Shown: positions 1-12,260 of the stretch, piece after piece | Numbering within the stretch: position 1 is the stretch's first letter | How the letters are laid out: the number at the start of each line of letters is the position of its first letter | From: Nothophaeocryptopus gaeumannii | Taxonomy: Eukaryota > Ascomycota > Dothideomycetes > Mycosphaerellales > Mycosphaerellaceae | Direction of reading: 5' to 3' | Assembly (NCBI GenBank): GCA_031771865.1 | Contig: JASISA010000042.1 | Coordinates: 1,481,501 to 1,545,500, forward strand | Length of the DNA stretch: 64,000 nt | Translations under genes and position numbers: made by a program | Notes under the pieces: model-generated | Told to the model about the DNA's origin: nothing | Databases searched by the model: none | Seen by the model: the letters and a program-made list of their open reading frames with translations, nothing else

Positions 1-1310
1 TCGCATTGTCGCCAGCCACCTATCGTAGATAACAGCTTCCACAGCTGAAGCGTAGCGTAGTTTTACGTTGACAACGAATTCTCTACCATCCTGGACCTTT
101 GGAAACCGAACGATGATGCCTTTCGGCTGTGACGCTGTCGACGGCGGAGGATATGTATCGTGCCCACCCCAAGGACGGGCTATGACGGAACTGGCGGAGC
201 AGGAGGAAGAGAGGAGGGTATTGGTGACGGAATTGTACAGGTAGGAGGAGAAATTATCGACGGAGTTGAGGTGGGAGATCGTGTTGAACCTGCGCGAATG
301 TCAGCGCTCTATTTGAAGTTGCGTAGCAAGGATAAGCGACATCCAAACGAACGCGAACTGACTTAGACTTACCAGACGATACTATACGGACCCAACCTTC
401 CATGTCCTCTATACCACCCCGGCGCCACCCTTTCAAAAACACGGCGCATCTCCCCATGCCTTGCCCAAATACCCAATCCCTTGGAATGACAACCTCGTCC
501 CGGAGATGTCGAAATCCACATAAACTTCCCCATCAGGCACAGCATCACTCTCCCCAACACCAGGCATCATCTCCTCCGTATCCCCCTCCGCAACCAACCC
601 ACACGGCAGATGTACCATATTCCCCTCCACCCTGCCTACCAATCCACATCTTGTACATGTCCCAATCGCCTGTGTCACCTAGGTCGAAAGAGCCTGCTAT
701 TCCGTTCAAGGCGAGGACGGCGCGGGGAGGGAAGGATTGACATTCGAAAATGGAACCGTTTGCGAAGTTACATGTGAAGGTTGTCGCAAGAATGGGGACT
801 GGTGAGGTGATATTGTGCGGCGGAGGAAGAACGGGGAAAAGCAAAGGGGAAAGCGAGGAGGAGCACTACGGTGAGGAAGGAGAGATCGCCTTTGAGAAGA
901 TCGTGTGAGACTAGAATGGAGTCGAAATCAGCTTTGCCATTCTATGTTCCCTCATCTTTTCCTCCTTCCTATTTGACTGACGGACATACCAGCATCGAAA
1001 TACCACCACTCCCAAACACTTTCATAACCGTTCTGACTTTCGGACTCACAAGCGTACTCCCACTATCCTGTTCCCAATTCCCACCTGTGTGATGACAAGT
1101 CCACTCTACCCTTGACTCTCCAGTCGCTGCCTCATTCGGAACCATAATCACATCCGTTAACTTCGCTCCATGATCTGTCGGCAGAACGAAGTGTCCCAGA
1201 ATCGAAGTCAATGGGTACTGCATCTTAACTGAGGTCGTCGCGAAGAACGAACGTCTACTACAGTCGCCAGGAATGGGAGTTGAGGGAGGATCGGAAGCGA
1301 AATTGATCAA
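1..1310 (-). pseudogene. Diels-Alderase-like (AttH/CrtC-fold) gene, broken, 3' end off window
   Basis: The minus strand encodes hallmarks of the fungal Diels-Alderase-like family, which acts in decalin and pyrrolidinone polyketide pathways. In order these are WEWWYFDA near 985-1010, GIGYLGKAWGDAP near 440-480, YRGHGRLGPYSIVW ending near 370, and HLNSVDN near 255-275. A clear intron (gtaagt donor near 370, GCGCAG acceptor near 285) joins the last two and restores WFNTISHLNSVDN. The C-terminal exon is open to base 1. The motifs are not in one frame. The switch between WGDAPCF and ERV falls in a five-A run at 435-439, where removing one base restores the frame. Further switches are needed near 1030, 835 and 620. 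Family assignment is confident. Loss of function is inferred from the frame breaks; sequencing error at homopolymers is the alternative. The start codon is uncertain. Confidence 0.68.
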
Positions 1311-1891
1311 TTATCGTAGATGTAGGTGATTAGCGGATTGTGCATGTATTTGTGCAGACGACATTTGAGAGAGGGATGGTTTGCGTGATTTCTGTCAAGT
1401 AGTGACGCGAGACTGCGGAGACATGCTTGGAGAGTTGGAGATGTCGCGCGGTCGTACGCGAAGTCCATTGAGCTGTTCCTGGGATGGCTGGTCTTGACTG
1501 ACGCGAGACGAGTGTCAACCAAAGTGTTCGAATCTCTCTTTTCATCGGATTCTTGCTTTCATCCTACAAGTCCTGTCTAGCCCACCTTTATTCATCCCAT
1601 CCTTCCACCTCTCTGCTATGCACATGACGAAAAAGGCGCAGTGCCTGGGCGCGCACTCCGAGAATCGCATTCCTTCCCATTTCCATTGTGGTGGTGTTCC
1701 AAAAAGCGCAGCCGGCCTTCTGACGCTTGTTGAAGAAGCCTCCCACCAGCGCCTTGCAAGAAATGCACCAATTCTGTTGTCCACCCAAGAACCAAAAAAG
1801 TTGAGAGAATAATACTGCTATGCGAGCAACAAGATAGATGTGATGTCGTATCTGGTCCGGCACCGGGGTATCAGTGGTGGCTAAGAGATGT
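1311..1891. other. Intergenic, no gene seen
   Basis: This lies between the start of the broken Diels-Alderase-like gene and the 3' end of SET1. Only short overlapping open frames occur and none shows a recognisable motif. It probably holds the promoter of the former and the 3' UTR of the latter. Confidence 0.5.
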
Positions 1892-4800
1892 CTAGTTCAG
1901 GAAGCCCTTGCAGTTCGCTGAACCACAGAGACAGGGAATTCGATCAGTCGAGCCGATTTCGCGCTCGAATTTGTAGTCGTAAGTAAGCTCTTCGTCTGCG
2001 ACAAGGTCAGTATGTGTTATGTATTCATCGCCGGGAATTTGAGCTTACTCTTCACGATATCTTTGAGGGCGTAGATAACAATCCTGGGGGTACCTTCGAC
2101 TTTGATGATCTTTGCTGTGCAGTTCGGATCGCAAGAGTGGTTGATGAAACGAGCTATACCACCCTTCTTGGTGGCATCGACGATCTCGTCGTCAATCATG
2201 CGGAAGAGGTAAGAAGAGCCGACGCCCTGCTTGTCGTACTTGATCTCGCGCATGTCGGCGACCTTCTGTCTGACCTTCTCACCAACATACTCGATGATCA
2301 AATCGTTGACGGTGATATTTTCTTCTGCGTATAAGCCCCAGCCATGGATGGCAGATCGGTCGAACTTGACCAGCTTTTTTCGCTTCTTCAGTTGATTGAA
2401 GCGAATTGCGACGTCAGCATCGCTGTTTGTGGCAGCAAGACTTTGTTTCTGAAGATTGATGTCGTTGACGAGACGGCGATTATTGACACGGTTGCTGCGC
2501 GAAGTCGCTGTGCTGGCAATCTTCTCTGCAGCGGCAGTCTTTGCGGCTTCGGCAGCAGCTCCAGGATTGGCCTTTGCAAGGGCTTGGCGCTCTTCGCGTG
2601 CTCTTTGGACCTTGATGCGATGGGGAAGGTACTTAGACTTCTCCTCGTTCAAGATCTTCTTGACACCATCGGTGCGTGCACAGCCAGTCTTGTTCGGCAC
2701 ATAGTAACCAGAGATCAGAGGCATGGGGTGTGCATCGCCGGTGATGCCAGCGCTGTTGAGGGCCTTAATCTCCTTCTGCTTCCACGACCACACCTTGGCA
2801 TCGCCGACATCGTAAGCAGCAGCATCCGCGAGCGCCTTCTTCGCAAAGGCCAAGTCTTCATCGTCCTTGATGTATTGTTGCCAGCCGTCAATGTCGAGAA
2901 TGAGGCCTCGATCCTCTTCGACGGTACGTCGAGGCTTATCGTATGTGACATATAGCTCAATATCCTCGTCAACGACAGCTTCTTCAAGTTCGCGCTCTTT
3001 CTGTTCGATCTTGGTGACCGTTTCCTGAGCAACCGGCTTGATCGTGGAATTCGCTCGTTTCGCTTCGGCCTTGAGAGCTTCCTGTTCCTCTAGAAGCTGC
3101 TTCTTCGTTTTTCGCTTCCTCTTGGCCTTCTCTTTCACAGCCTTAGCGTCTTCCGCAGTCGGTGTACCCTTCTCCGTGCTGGCCAAAACAGTCTTTTCCA
3201 AAACTTCTTCGCTGCCGTCTTTGCTCTCGGCCTTTACTTGGAATAGGTCATCGTCGGCCTTCGATCGCTGGCGAATGTAAAGCTCTGTTCTGGCGCGCGT
3301 CGCGTACTTCGAGGTTCGTGGAAGCGTATTCACGACAAGCTCTAGCTCGCGAGTTGCAAGGTCCTCAGGCTCCTTATGCAGGAGATGACCGAGCATCTCT
3401 TTGTGGAAGGCTTCGAATGTCTCCTTCTCTTCATCTTCCCATTCGCTGACCTTCCTGCGCTTGTGCTTGGGAGTTGTGTCCGCAAGGGAATCTGTATCGA
3501 ACGGCGTCGAATTGCGACTCGCACGACTGAGCGGCCTGCTCTCTTGGTCTTCAGTGTCTCTGGTGATTGACGTTTGGCGCTCATCGTCGGAGTCTTCTTC
3601 CTCCTCCGCGTACATCTGTTGCAGCCGGAAGTGCAGGCCTCTTGCATGCGACGGCCTTGGAGCAGGCTTCCGCCTTCTTTCATCGATGAACGCATTGCTT
3701 GGTTCCCTTTCTTTTTCGCCTTTTCTTCCACGGCGATTTGGATCGTGCGGTCGGAGAGGCTTCGAGTGTCCGCGACGCGATTTGGGCGAATCCGCTGACA
3801 GATCTCCCGCTTTGTTGAAGAGCAATGTCGCGGCTTTGTGCTCCATGTCCATCGGGTCCGGCAGTCCGAGCTTTCTGCGTTTAGCAACATGCCGCGACGG
3901 TTCGAGACTGTCGTGGAAGATTGGTATCGCAATTCTCGTCTTGATGTCGCTCATGATCTTGTCACGCAGCTCCGCACGCAGCTGCTCCAATGCGCCAAGT
4001 ACTGGGTCAAGGTTTTCCGCCCTGTGTTTCTTCTCAATTTCCAGATCTTCGTCCTCTTCGCGCTGTAGCCTCTCAATCTCCTCGCGTTTCTTGGACTCTG
4101 CAACGACTCGCTCAGGGCTCGGGCTTCGCTCGTAATCAGGGTTACCGTATTGCTGACACTCCATGCCCATTTTGTATGTGAAAAGTGCGGCATTGTTGCA
4201 TTCGTTGAAGCACCGGACAGTCTCATCTTCGCCCCGCTTGGAATCGTCAAAAACCACGTAGTAGCCTGTTTTATCCAACCTGACCTCGCGCCAATCGTAC
4301 GCCTTCAGACGCTTCTTCAAATGCGGTATTGTCGTTCCTAGCACCGGTACAGACCTGTGGGGAATGTGTATGTACGGCTTTCGCTTGATTTTGCTGAGGA
4401 CTAGCTCCTCTTCAATAAGCGCCGCTGCACCGGTTCTGGGGTTTGGCGGCACATCGTCGCTGCGTTTCGATCCTCCTGGCGGTGCTTGCTGCTTCGAAGA
4501 TTTCGAGGAAGCCTTTGCCGAAGGTCCTTTTGGCGCATTAATCGGAGGTGCTGGAGAATCCTTGACGGACTTTTCTGGTGGTGGAGGGGGAGGTGCCGCG
4601 CTGAAAGATTTCGCGCGCTCTTCCCTGGCTTGCTTCAGTGTCGCCTCCATGTAGCGTTTGCACCTGCGGCCTTCGCGATCAAGCTCAACCTTGACGGTGT
4701 GCACTCCAATTCTAGCACCATTGAATTCGCTCTCAGCTCGCTTGGCTGCCGCCACCGCAGACACCTCCATGCCATCTCGAACAGCATCCCGATACTTAAT

Positions 4801-5871
4801 CAGAGCAATGCCGAGAAAGCTGCCAGTTTCTGGGTCCGTTTTGTTTTGTACAGATGCAATGCTGCCGAACGTTCCGAAGTTCAATTTCAAAGTTGCTTCA
4901 GGCAGGAAAGGGTCAAACCCTATCGCCACCACCTGTTGCGCCTCGCCAGGTCCAATGGAATGCCGATCCACCTTGAAAGGTGGCAAATTGTATGGAGCGA
5001 TTCGGAAGATCGCCTTACTTGGCATTGTTTTTGGCCTGCATTGACCAGACATGTATCCGGGTATCGCGAGTCGCGGATCTGGTGGCGGATCTGGCTCGTA
5101 TATCTGCCATCATCCAGTTGTCAGCGAAAGGGTACAGAGCGGTTTTCTTCTTTCTTCGCATCATCATATTATGTGTATCATGTTGCGCAAGCTCAGCAAA
5201 ATATGGAATATGTAGCGTACCTCTGCGCCAAAGTCTCTTTTCTTAAATGTGGCCCGTTTTCGCTCTTCTCTGCTGAGCTTGTTGTCCAATTCTGGATCCC
5301 ATACCGCTCTGTACCCTTTCACTTTGCCCGGTGGCGGGAGCATCTGAGGGCGTTGCATGTGCGTGTGGGCGGCATCAGGAGCGATATCCGAGGCAGGCAC
5401 GTGAGAGGCAGCGGCGATGCCGTTCAGGGATGCCATTTCTGAGTTGCGCTTCGAGTATTGTGGACTGTTGCCCTTTGGCGGCGAGGACTCTGTGCGGGAG
5501 GTGAGCGGGGTTAGGCCATTGGTGGAGTCCTTGCGGTTAGCGGCAAAAGCGTATGAGTTGTGCGTGAATACGGATGAGGCGGTGCTGCCTAGTGAGCTCG
5601 CAGAGCCAACACCGCGCAGCATGTCACCGTTGTCCGCCGTCTGCAGCTCGTCGGGATCTGGGGATGTGTAGTGGCTGCCGCGGGCGCCATTTGCCAAAGG
5701 GGTCATGTTTGACGCTGTGGAGGTCACGCCGTTGGCCAGCCTCGAGGGCTTCGAGGAGGCGGCGGGTGACGGTCGCGAGGGTGCGTGGTCCGGCGTGCCT
5801 CGCTTGCGCTTCAAGGAGCCACCCGAGGATGCGCTCCGAGGGATGGCGTCGATGCCAGCGCGATGCGACAT
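1892..5871 (-). CDS. SET1: Histone H3-lysine-4 methyltransferase SET1 (COMPASS catalytic subunit)
   Basis: Three exons were built by hand: 5871-5221, 5103-2049 and 1995-1892, giving 1269 residues. Introns are 5104-5220 (GTACGC...GCAG) and 1996-2048 (GTAAGC...GCAG). Order of domains: a disordered Ser/Pro-rich N-terminus; a conserved block ending in YEPDPPPDPRL at the first junction; an RRM near residues 275-345 (VVAIGFDPFLP...GSFLGIALIKYRD); long charged and coiled segments; an N-SET region (SGYYVPNKTGCARTDG); the SET domain from about 1128 (HGWGLYAEENI, RFINHSCDPNC); and a post-SET C-terminus (YDYKFERE...CLCGSANCKGFLN). The second intron is essential, because reading through it removes the TYDYKFERE motif and the post-SET cysteines. 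It acts in the nucleus, placing H3K4 mono- to trimethylation at transcribed genes. All catalytic motifs are present, and the length fits filamentous fungal Set1. Confidence 0.97.
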
Positions 5872-7725
5872 GCCGTCGCCGAGTCTCTCAGTCGTACCGC
5901 ATCGCCCGCGTGCTGGTTAATGAATGACGTCTGCTGTAGCATTCACGGGGCGCGGGCGGTGGGAGATGGTGAAGGTGGTGAGACGCTGTTACGCGTGCAC
6001 CAAGGCTGCGTGTCCAACTTTTCCGAGGTCCGGGCACGCGTGCTCAGAGATGCCACAATAGCAGGCAGCGGGCGGAGCGTAGGGTGGTAGAGGGAGTATG
6101 TCGTGTTGCTGGCCCGAATACAGCTTTGGCGGGGATTATTGAGGTGATGATGGCGCTACAGGCGCGGGTTGTGGTGGAAGTGAAGTTGAGGTGACGGTCA
6201 AAGGAGGAGGTGATGGAGATGGCTCGTGCGGAACGCGCGAAACACAGCAAGATGACCCCCTTGGCGCAAACCTCCGTCCTCATCACCACCACGCATGCTA
6301 GACCTGCATTGTTTTCTAAACCCTATCACTTTGCATTCATCACTCAATTTATTCAAGATTCCTCTTCTCACCGCTGTGATGTTATTCTGCATGCACTGTG
6401 CCTCGATGCTGCCTCTGACTGCTTTCCGTCAGCCTTCCTGACTTTCCGGCTGCGACGCTTGGGGCCTGCCTACCGTCATCGAAGATTATACACTACATTC
6501 CATTCCATCCATCCTCACAACGAATGCCAACAATCATCTTCAAAGATCCATGAGCACCATTGGATCAAGTGGACAGTCAAGAAGATCTGGTTGTGCGAAC
6601 GGTCACTGTGGTCACGTGATCGCCGTCGTTGCGAGCAAAGACCGTCCTTTTCACCATCGATTGGGTAGCAGCCTGCCTAGTAAGCTCGGACGGCTGAAGA
6701 GAATGAAATGATGGCATTTGCGGCCACGGTTCCACATGTGCGATGCCCGATGCTTCGCCTGGCAGCATTGCGCTCGGAACGACCGCCAGCGAGCCCTCCA
6801 TATCACTTTGACCGGGGCGAAGAGAGTATGTCTCTCTGTCCGCAGGACACTTCGCGCCTCGCATATGAATAAAGAGTCATGGCACGCTCATACACATGCG
6901 GCTTCAAGATATTAGGACTGGCAGACATTTCTGAAGGGCTAGCGACGCTGATGGCGCAATCTGCTCTGCATCGATGGTCGTGGAGGATATCTACTGGCAG
7001 ACGACGGATATACTTGCTATGACTGCTTTTCGGTGCATCATAAGGTATAGTATGGACAACCCAGAATGTGTCCAGATAGTTCCCAGGTCAACACCTTTCT
7101 GGAGTGGCGGGCCAATCGCTACGCGGTGCAAGTTGCTATACATCTGTCCGACGACCTCCGTCAGGTGCACGCGACGACGATGATCTGTCTTCTCACTCCA
7201 GCACAGGAGTCAGCTTTTCACACTATGTGTATTCGGGAGTCTGGACCGAAAGCACGCACATGCCGAGACACGCCCCTCTTCGGAAAGAGATCGTCAAAAG
7301 CTTATGGACCCCTAGTTGCCGAAGAGAGTCAGGTACCAAACATGCGTCTTCCACATTCACTCCTGAGGCTTGAACTTTCAGTACAATGCCGAATCTTCAG
7401 CTGAAATAGGTATTGCGCCTATGACAGACAGCGTTCGCGTGCGTTGCGCTCTCCGCACCTAACACCACGTGAGAACGAGATTACCAGAAGCTATGCCAAT
7501 TGAGCAACACTGTGCCACTATCACAAATGCCACAAGCGATAATGGCCAGTTTTGGGATTGGGGCCCCAGACGAGTTCGTGAACACGCAACTTGCTCGAGT
7601 AAGGCTTCTGAGTAGCTTCAACCTATTGACATGTGCCTTCAGCTGAAGGTCACGGTTTAAGATTGGCGGACAGCGCGTCCCCAGACGTAAGTAAAGTGTC
7701 TTTTCCTTCCCTTCTGAGCTCAAAA
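5872..7725. other. Long intergenic region, no gene recognised
   Basis: This 1.85-kb gap separates SET1 from the FAS1 gene. Many short overlapping frames occur on both strands (the longest about 150 codons, near 6210-6668) without family motifs, consistent frame or plausible splice structure. It presumably contains the SET1 and FAS1 promoters. No RNA gene or repeat array was recognised. Confidence 0.45.
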
Positions 7726-9106
7726 ATGTTCTCTCAATCCTTTGCAGCGCTTGCGCTGCCTCTCATCTCACTTATTAGCACGACGAGAGCTGGAGCCGCG
7801 AACGCTTCTTCTTCGACCCTCATCGATGTGCTGGCCGCCCACGAAAATCTCAGCTCTTTCCACGATCTGCTGAAAGATCAGCTACCAGCGACGTTGAACG
7901 CTCTCGAAAAGGGCTATGCTGCTGCCAAGAACCCGATCACTATCCTCGCTCCGTCCAACCATGCCTTCGACAGCCTTCAATATACCGATGTACTATCGTC
8001 GATGTTCGCCAACAATGACACAGCTGCGATCTCGCAAGTAGTGGCATACCATGTACTGGAAGGAAGCTGGACGCCAGACAATCTCAACACGAGCTTCCAG
8101 TTCATTCCAAGCATGACTGCCGGCACCAATTCCTCCAATGTTTCGAATGGCCAAAGAGTTGGCGCAGTTCTCCAGAACGCACCTCCAGCAAGCCAATACA
8201 AATGGGAGACGGTTTTCACGTCTGGAGAAGCGACAAGATCGGTGGTGACAATCCAGAGCATCCCGTTTGCGGGAGGGTGAGTCGCCACGTTTACTCTGAA
8301 AATCATCCTGCTAACTTGTGACAAGCGTCATCCAGGTCATCGACAACTTCCTCATTCCGCCGAGCGCCTTGGCTCCGACGATAGAGATCGTCAACATGGG
8401 CAATCCTGCATCAGGGATGACTTCCTTCCTTGGTGCCATCAATTCGATGCCGAACTTGTCTCTCGCGACCTACCTCAACACCACGAAAGACTTAACGATC
8501 TTCCTGCCATCCAACGCAGCATTCGGGACAGTAGCCAGCAGCCTCATGACCATGGACAACGCTACTCGCCTCAACTTGCTCTCATATCACGTCATGCCAG
8601 GCCTCATATACAGCTCCAGTTTCACCAACGCCACAACCCTCAGCATGCTCAACAACGCAACAGCAGAAATGCGTTTCTACCCAAACTCCTTCTTCATCAA
8701 CTCCGCCCGCATCACCCAATCCGATATCCTGATCTACAACGGCGTAGTCCACATCATAGATGTCGTTCTGGACCCCAATGCCACGAGCGTGCTCCCGAAT
8801 CCGACTTCTGCGACTCAGATGCCGGTCTTGGCGACTGCTGGTTCGGGAGATTTCAATGCGAGTGATGTTTCGAGGGCGCCGTTTGTTACCTACTTGCCGG
8901 ATTATGTGCCGACGGAGACGCCGACTATTACTTCGACGTTTTCAGATGGGTATGCGGCGAGGACGAGTAGTTCACTATTGACGACGGCGACGACGGAGAG
9001 GAAGAAGAGTGATGCTGTGGCGGTGGTTGCGACTGTGTGGACGACGAGTACAGCTTTTTGGCTTCTGACAATGATTTTGACGTTTCTAACGTTCACGATA
9101 CTTTGA
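7726..9106 (+). CDS. Fasciclin (FAS1) domain surface protein, probably GPI-anchored
   Basis: Two exons, 7726-8276 and 8326-9106, give 443 residues. The 49-nt intron has a GTGAGT donor, a CTAAC branch and an ACAAG acceptor, and the junction reads FAGGVIQVIDN. The start at 7726 gives a signal peptide (MFSQSFAALALPLISLIST). Two FAS1 repeats follow. The first has the motifs TILAPSNHAFDSL and VVAYHVLEG and ends at VVTIQSIPFAGGVIQVIDNFL. The second has TIFLPSNAAFGTV and LLSYHVMPG and ends at NGVVHIIDVVLDP. Many N-glycosylation sites are present. A Ser/Thr-rich stretch leads to a hydrophobic C-terminus (FWLLTMILTFLTFTIL) typical of a GPI-attachment signal or a single anchor. FAS1 proteins mediate adhesion at the cell surface. 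The specific role is unknown. Confidence 0.9.
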
Positions 9107-9359
9107 TGATTGAATGTTTGGATCAAGCATTGCGTTCAGAGGTCTCGATTTGAATTGAGTTTCGTTGCTTACCACCACGCTTCACGACAGTTTCTCAAAA
9201 TCACTCATGCTCTACTGCGGTATGTTTATGACGATGCGACCCCTCTTCTTTGCTCAGGGCATTCTTCTGGTCTCGTGCTCGTCGTGTTTCTCCACGCTTG
9301 ATTGCAATGCCTGAACAGGCATATTGACTATTGACTCGATATACTTCAATACAGCCGAT

Positions 9360-11195
9360 ATGGCGGACTTCAAGAGCTTCAGTTGGAACGAAAACAAGAG
9401 CAAGGACGATAGAGCTGCAAAGAACACTGCCGAAGACAATGAAATCGATCCGAAGCAGTTGGCAGGCGCATCTCCCAAAGCGTCTCAAGACGAAGAGGCT
9501 CAGCACTCTCCCAGGAGCACTACAACGAGCAAGTACGAGGATGGTCAGTATAGACACAACGACTCTGTCATCACAGACTCTTGGATTGGACGATGGAGTA
9601 CCTGCATGCCAAACGTAAACCACATAGATCGAATCAGCTTCGAAGAGCTACCCTCGCATAAGACACATATTACCCAACGAGCCTCCTTACAATCCAATAT
9701 CCCAACCATCATGCGCCGCCTCAGCTCGCAACCACAAGCACTTGAGCCTCTGGTCGATCGATCTTCGTCGTCTAATCTGTCGGTCGTCAACGAATGCGCA
9801 ATCACATCCTCCTCATCCTCTGAAGAGACTATCATCTCCAAACCTCAAGAACGCCAGGAAAGACCCAAACCGGCTAGACTGCCTAGCAATTTCACCCACT
9901 GGGCACCTAAAACCCGGGATCCAGCCATCGGACAGATCGATGAGGAGGCCAATTTCTTGATATCTCAGCTTGGGATTCAGAGCCCCGATTTATGGGATGA
10001 GACCAACGAAGACATATTCACACTGTCCCTCATAGGCTGCGACCGTGGTGACGAAGATGATGTGGAGAGGAAAGAGAAACGAAAAGTTAAAGAAGAGCAC
10101 AAGGAGGCAATACGGAAGGCGAGAAAGAAGAGCTTCATTGTGGGCGATCCGAGAGATGAGGAGGAAGACCACCTAGAAGAAATCAGGCAAAGGGCAAGAT
10201 CTCCTTCCTCTGGACCACCTTCGTACCTCGAAATCGGTGGTCCACAGCTTGCAGTGGAAGATTCGAACGCCTTGATGCAACTCTCCATGGGCGCCATCCT
10301 TGGCTCCTCGATTGAGCTTGTTCTTCACGACATCGTGCGGGATGAGTACGTCGCCAACGAGAGACGAGAGGAGTATGCCGCTCTTCAAAACTTCCGGAAT
10401 CTGGAGCATAGACGGGAGGTTCTAAACGACTGGCTCGACCTCCTCCACCACCGCATAACCTACCTAGAATCTCTCGGCGCTATAGAACCTCCCCTTTCCG
10501 AAACCTCCTTCCAACGTCGCGAACGCCTCCGCCCTCTAGCCCAGGGCCCCCCCGAACTCATCATCGAACGCCATCTCGACAGAAGACTGGACATACCCCT
10601 GCCCTCAGGAGATACCGAAACCATCTATCCCGAACAACTCCTCAACAGTGAGCTCCTAGCTACACTGCTAGATATACAGCGGGTTCTGGTACCTTCTGAA
10701 TCGGCTTATCGAACTGTACTGGGATCAATAGCGTCCCGTTTCCTTGATGCGCAATCTGAAGGGCAGAGGATTTGGAGGAGGCTTGCTGGATTGCAGAGAG
10801 AGTATCAAGAGGATTTGACATGGATGAAATTGAGTAGATATCATCCAGCACATGGAGCAGTGACGAAGAAGTATTTCCGGATGTTGAAATACGAGATCGA
10901 GAAGAGGCGGAATGGGAATATTGAGGCTTTTGGACAGGCGCTAATGGAGATTCAAAAGGAGAGGAAGAGGTTTGCGAAGTGGGAGGAGAGGGAGAGGAAG
11001 CAGAGATCAACGGAGATTGTTGTGGGGAAAGAGAGGAGAGTAAGTTGGTGGCAGATGGCGACGGGTTGGATGGGGATTGGGAGAGGAGCGGTTGGGATGA
11101 GTGTGAATGATGTTGAGATCGGTGGTGGTGGTGAGCCAGATGAGGTGAAGCAAGTGGCTAAGGCGAGGAAGACGAGGTTTGATAGTCTGCTTTGA
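9360..11195 (+). CDS. Hypothetical protein with charged coiled-coil regions
   Basis: One uninterrupted frame of 611 residues starts at 9360 (MADFKSFSWNENKS). An in-frame ATG lies 12 codons upstream at 9324. The N-terminal third is polar and Ser-rich and looks disordered. Around residues 215-300 the sequence is strongly charged (RKEKRKVKEEHKEAIRKAR). A better-ordered helical region follows (about 310-560), with HRREVLNDWLDLLHHRITYL and the conserved-looking MKLSRYHPAHGAV. The tail is basic (KERKRFAKWEERERK). There is no signal peptide, membrane segment or domain that I recognise. A single frame this long with coherent composition supports a real gene. The function is unknown. Confidence 0.72.
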   Translation: MADFKSFSWNENKSKDDRAAKNTAEDNEIDPKQLAGASPKASQDEEAQHSPRSTTTSKYEDGQYRHNDSVITDSWIGRWSTCMPNVNHIDRISFEELPSHKTHITQRASLQSNIPTIMRRLSSQPQALEPLVDRSSSSNLSVVNECAITSSSSSEETIISKPQERQERPKPARLPSNFTHWAPKTRDPAIGQIDEEANFLISQLGIQSPDLWDETNEDIFTLSLIGCDRGDEDDVERKEKRKVKEEHKEAIRKARKKSFIVGDPRDEEEDHLEEIRQRARSPSSGPPSYLEIGGPQLAVEDSNALMQLSMGAILGSSIELVLHDIVRDEYVANERREEYAALQNFRNLEHRREVLNDWLDLLHHRITYLESLGAIEPPLSETSFQRRERLRPLAQGPPELIIERHLDRRLDIPLPSGDTETIYPEQLLNSELLATLLDIQRVLVPSESAYRTVLGSIASRFLDAQSEGQRIWRRLAGLQREYQEDLTWMKLSRYHPAHGAVTKKYFRMLKYEIEKRRNGNIEAFGQALMEIQKERKRFAKWEERERKQRSTEIVVGKERRVSWWQMATGWMGIGRGAVGMSVNDVEIGGGGEPDEVKQVAKARKTRFDSLL

Positions 11196-11369
11196 TGGTG
11201 TGTCATGGAAGCAGTGGATAGCTGAGACAGATGTCGGATGTGTGAATGAACGGAATTAGTGGTTATTCACATGCGGAAAAGTCCACACTCCTTGGTCTGA
11301 GAGCGCTGCATTTAAGCTGCAAAGACACCGACAACCGCAGATATCGCGCTTACCCTCGACCCAATAACG

Positions 11370-12260
11370 ATGGAACGCTCACATTCCGTCCCGCCAGGAG
11401 GCGATGCTGTTGATCACGCTCTGCAAAATCTCTTACATCAACACCCCTACCTCAGCAGATTCAAGCAAGACGTGCTCTGCCGAATGACGGACCTCGCCCT
11501 TGAGACGTATGGCGAGAGATTCGAGACTCGTATGTTCGGGGTGATTTGTGGGTTATGATGAACGAGGAGAACATCAAGCCGCCGAAAAGAGAGCCCGTTT
11601 CTGTACAGATTGCTCGCGAACAGCATTTGGGCAACGCCACCGCCTTCCAGACCGCGCAGGCGCAGGCCGCTCGAGTGATATAAGGAACGCCATTATCGAA
11701 CAAGAAAGATGCGGTACCGACAAGTGGCGTCAACCTTGGGATGGTGAGGGATCAGTTCGGCGAGAGATTCGGAGTTGATATGAAGCCGCATCTCACGAGG
11801 CCCGCGCAGAACGGTCCAAGAACGCCCGATCGGAATGCAGAAAAGTGCGAATCCGTTGAGATCAATATCCTCGATACTATCAAAGCTATCGCGGAGGATG
11901 AGGGCGACAGCGAAGATGAGACATGGATTCCACATCGCGGACTGGATCAGGCTATGGTGACTACTGGCCAGAAGCGAAAGTGGCCTCTGTTCGAGTCGGA
12001 TGGTGCGCGAAAGAGACTTGCTCAGCGTCGCCGCCGATAGGTCTAGAGCGGTCGAGACGGGAAACTTCGAAGGGTAGCCGGCGCGGAGGAAGGTGCGCGA
12101 AACTCACCGCAGTCACAAACGCAGCCACAATACCTCCCTTCAGAAACTCGTCGTACGGTACTCTGCTGCCAGCACGGTGTCCACGCGCACCAAAGCGCAG
12201 CCGCCATCCGGAAATGTCAGCAAAGCGTTAGAGAAGCATACGGCGGACCATGTCATGAAG
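11370..12260 (+). pseudogene. Degraded gene of unknown family
   Basis: The coding signal starts at 11370 (MERSHSVPPGG...FKQDVLCRMTDLALETYGERF) and stops after 62 codons. Protein-like sequence continues in another frame (DLWVMMNEENIKPPKREPV...TAQAQAARVI). It meets an in-frame TAA near 11680 and runs on to DSEDETWIPHRGLDQAM before a stop at 12040. A third frame (RSHKRSHNTSLQKLVVRYS...) continues to a possible GTATGA donor near 12260. A GTATGT at 11530 could be a donor, but no acceptor rescues all segments. I read this as an old gene with at least two lesions. A correctly spliced gene that I failed to resolve is the alternative. No domain was recognised. Confidence 0.35.

Noticed and set aside
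4486..5442. 318-codon plus-strand frame antisense to SET1
   Set aside because: It overlaps the confident SET1 exons and intron, has no motif, and follows the third-position bias of the opposite strand.
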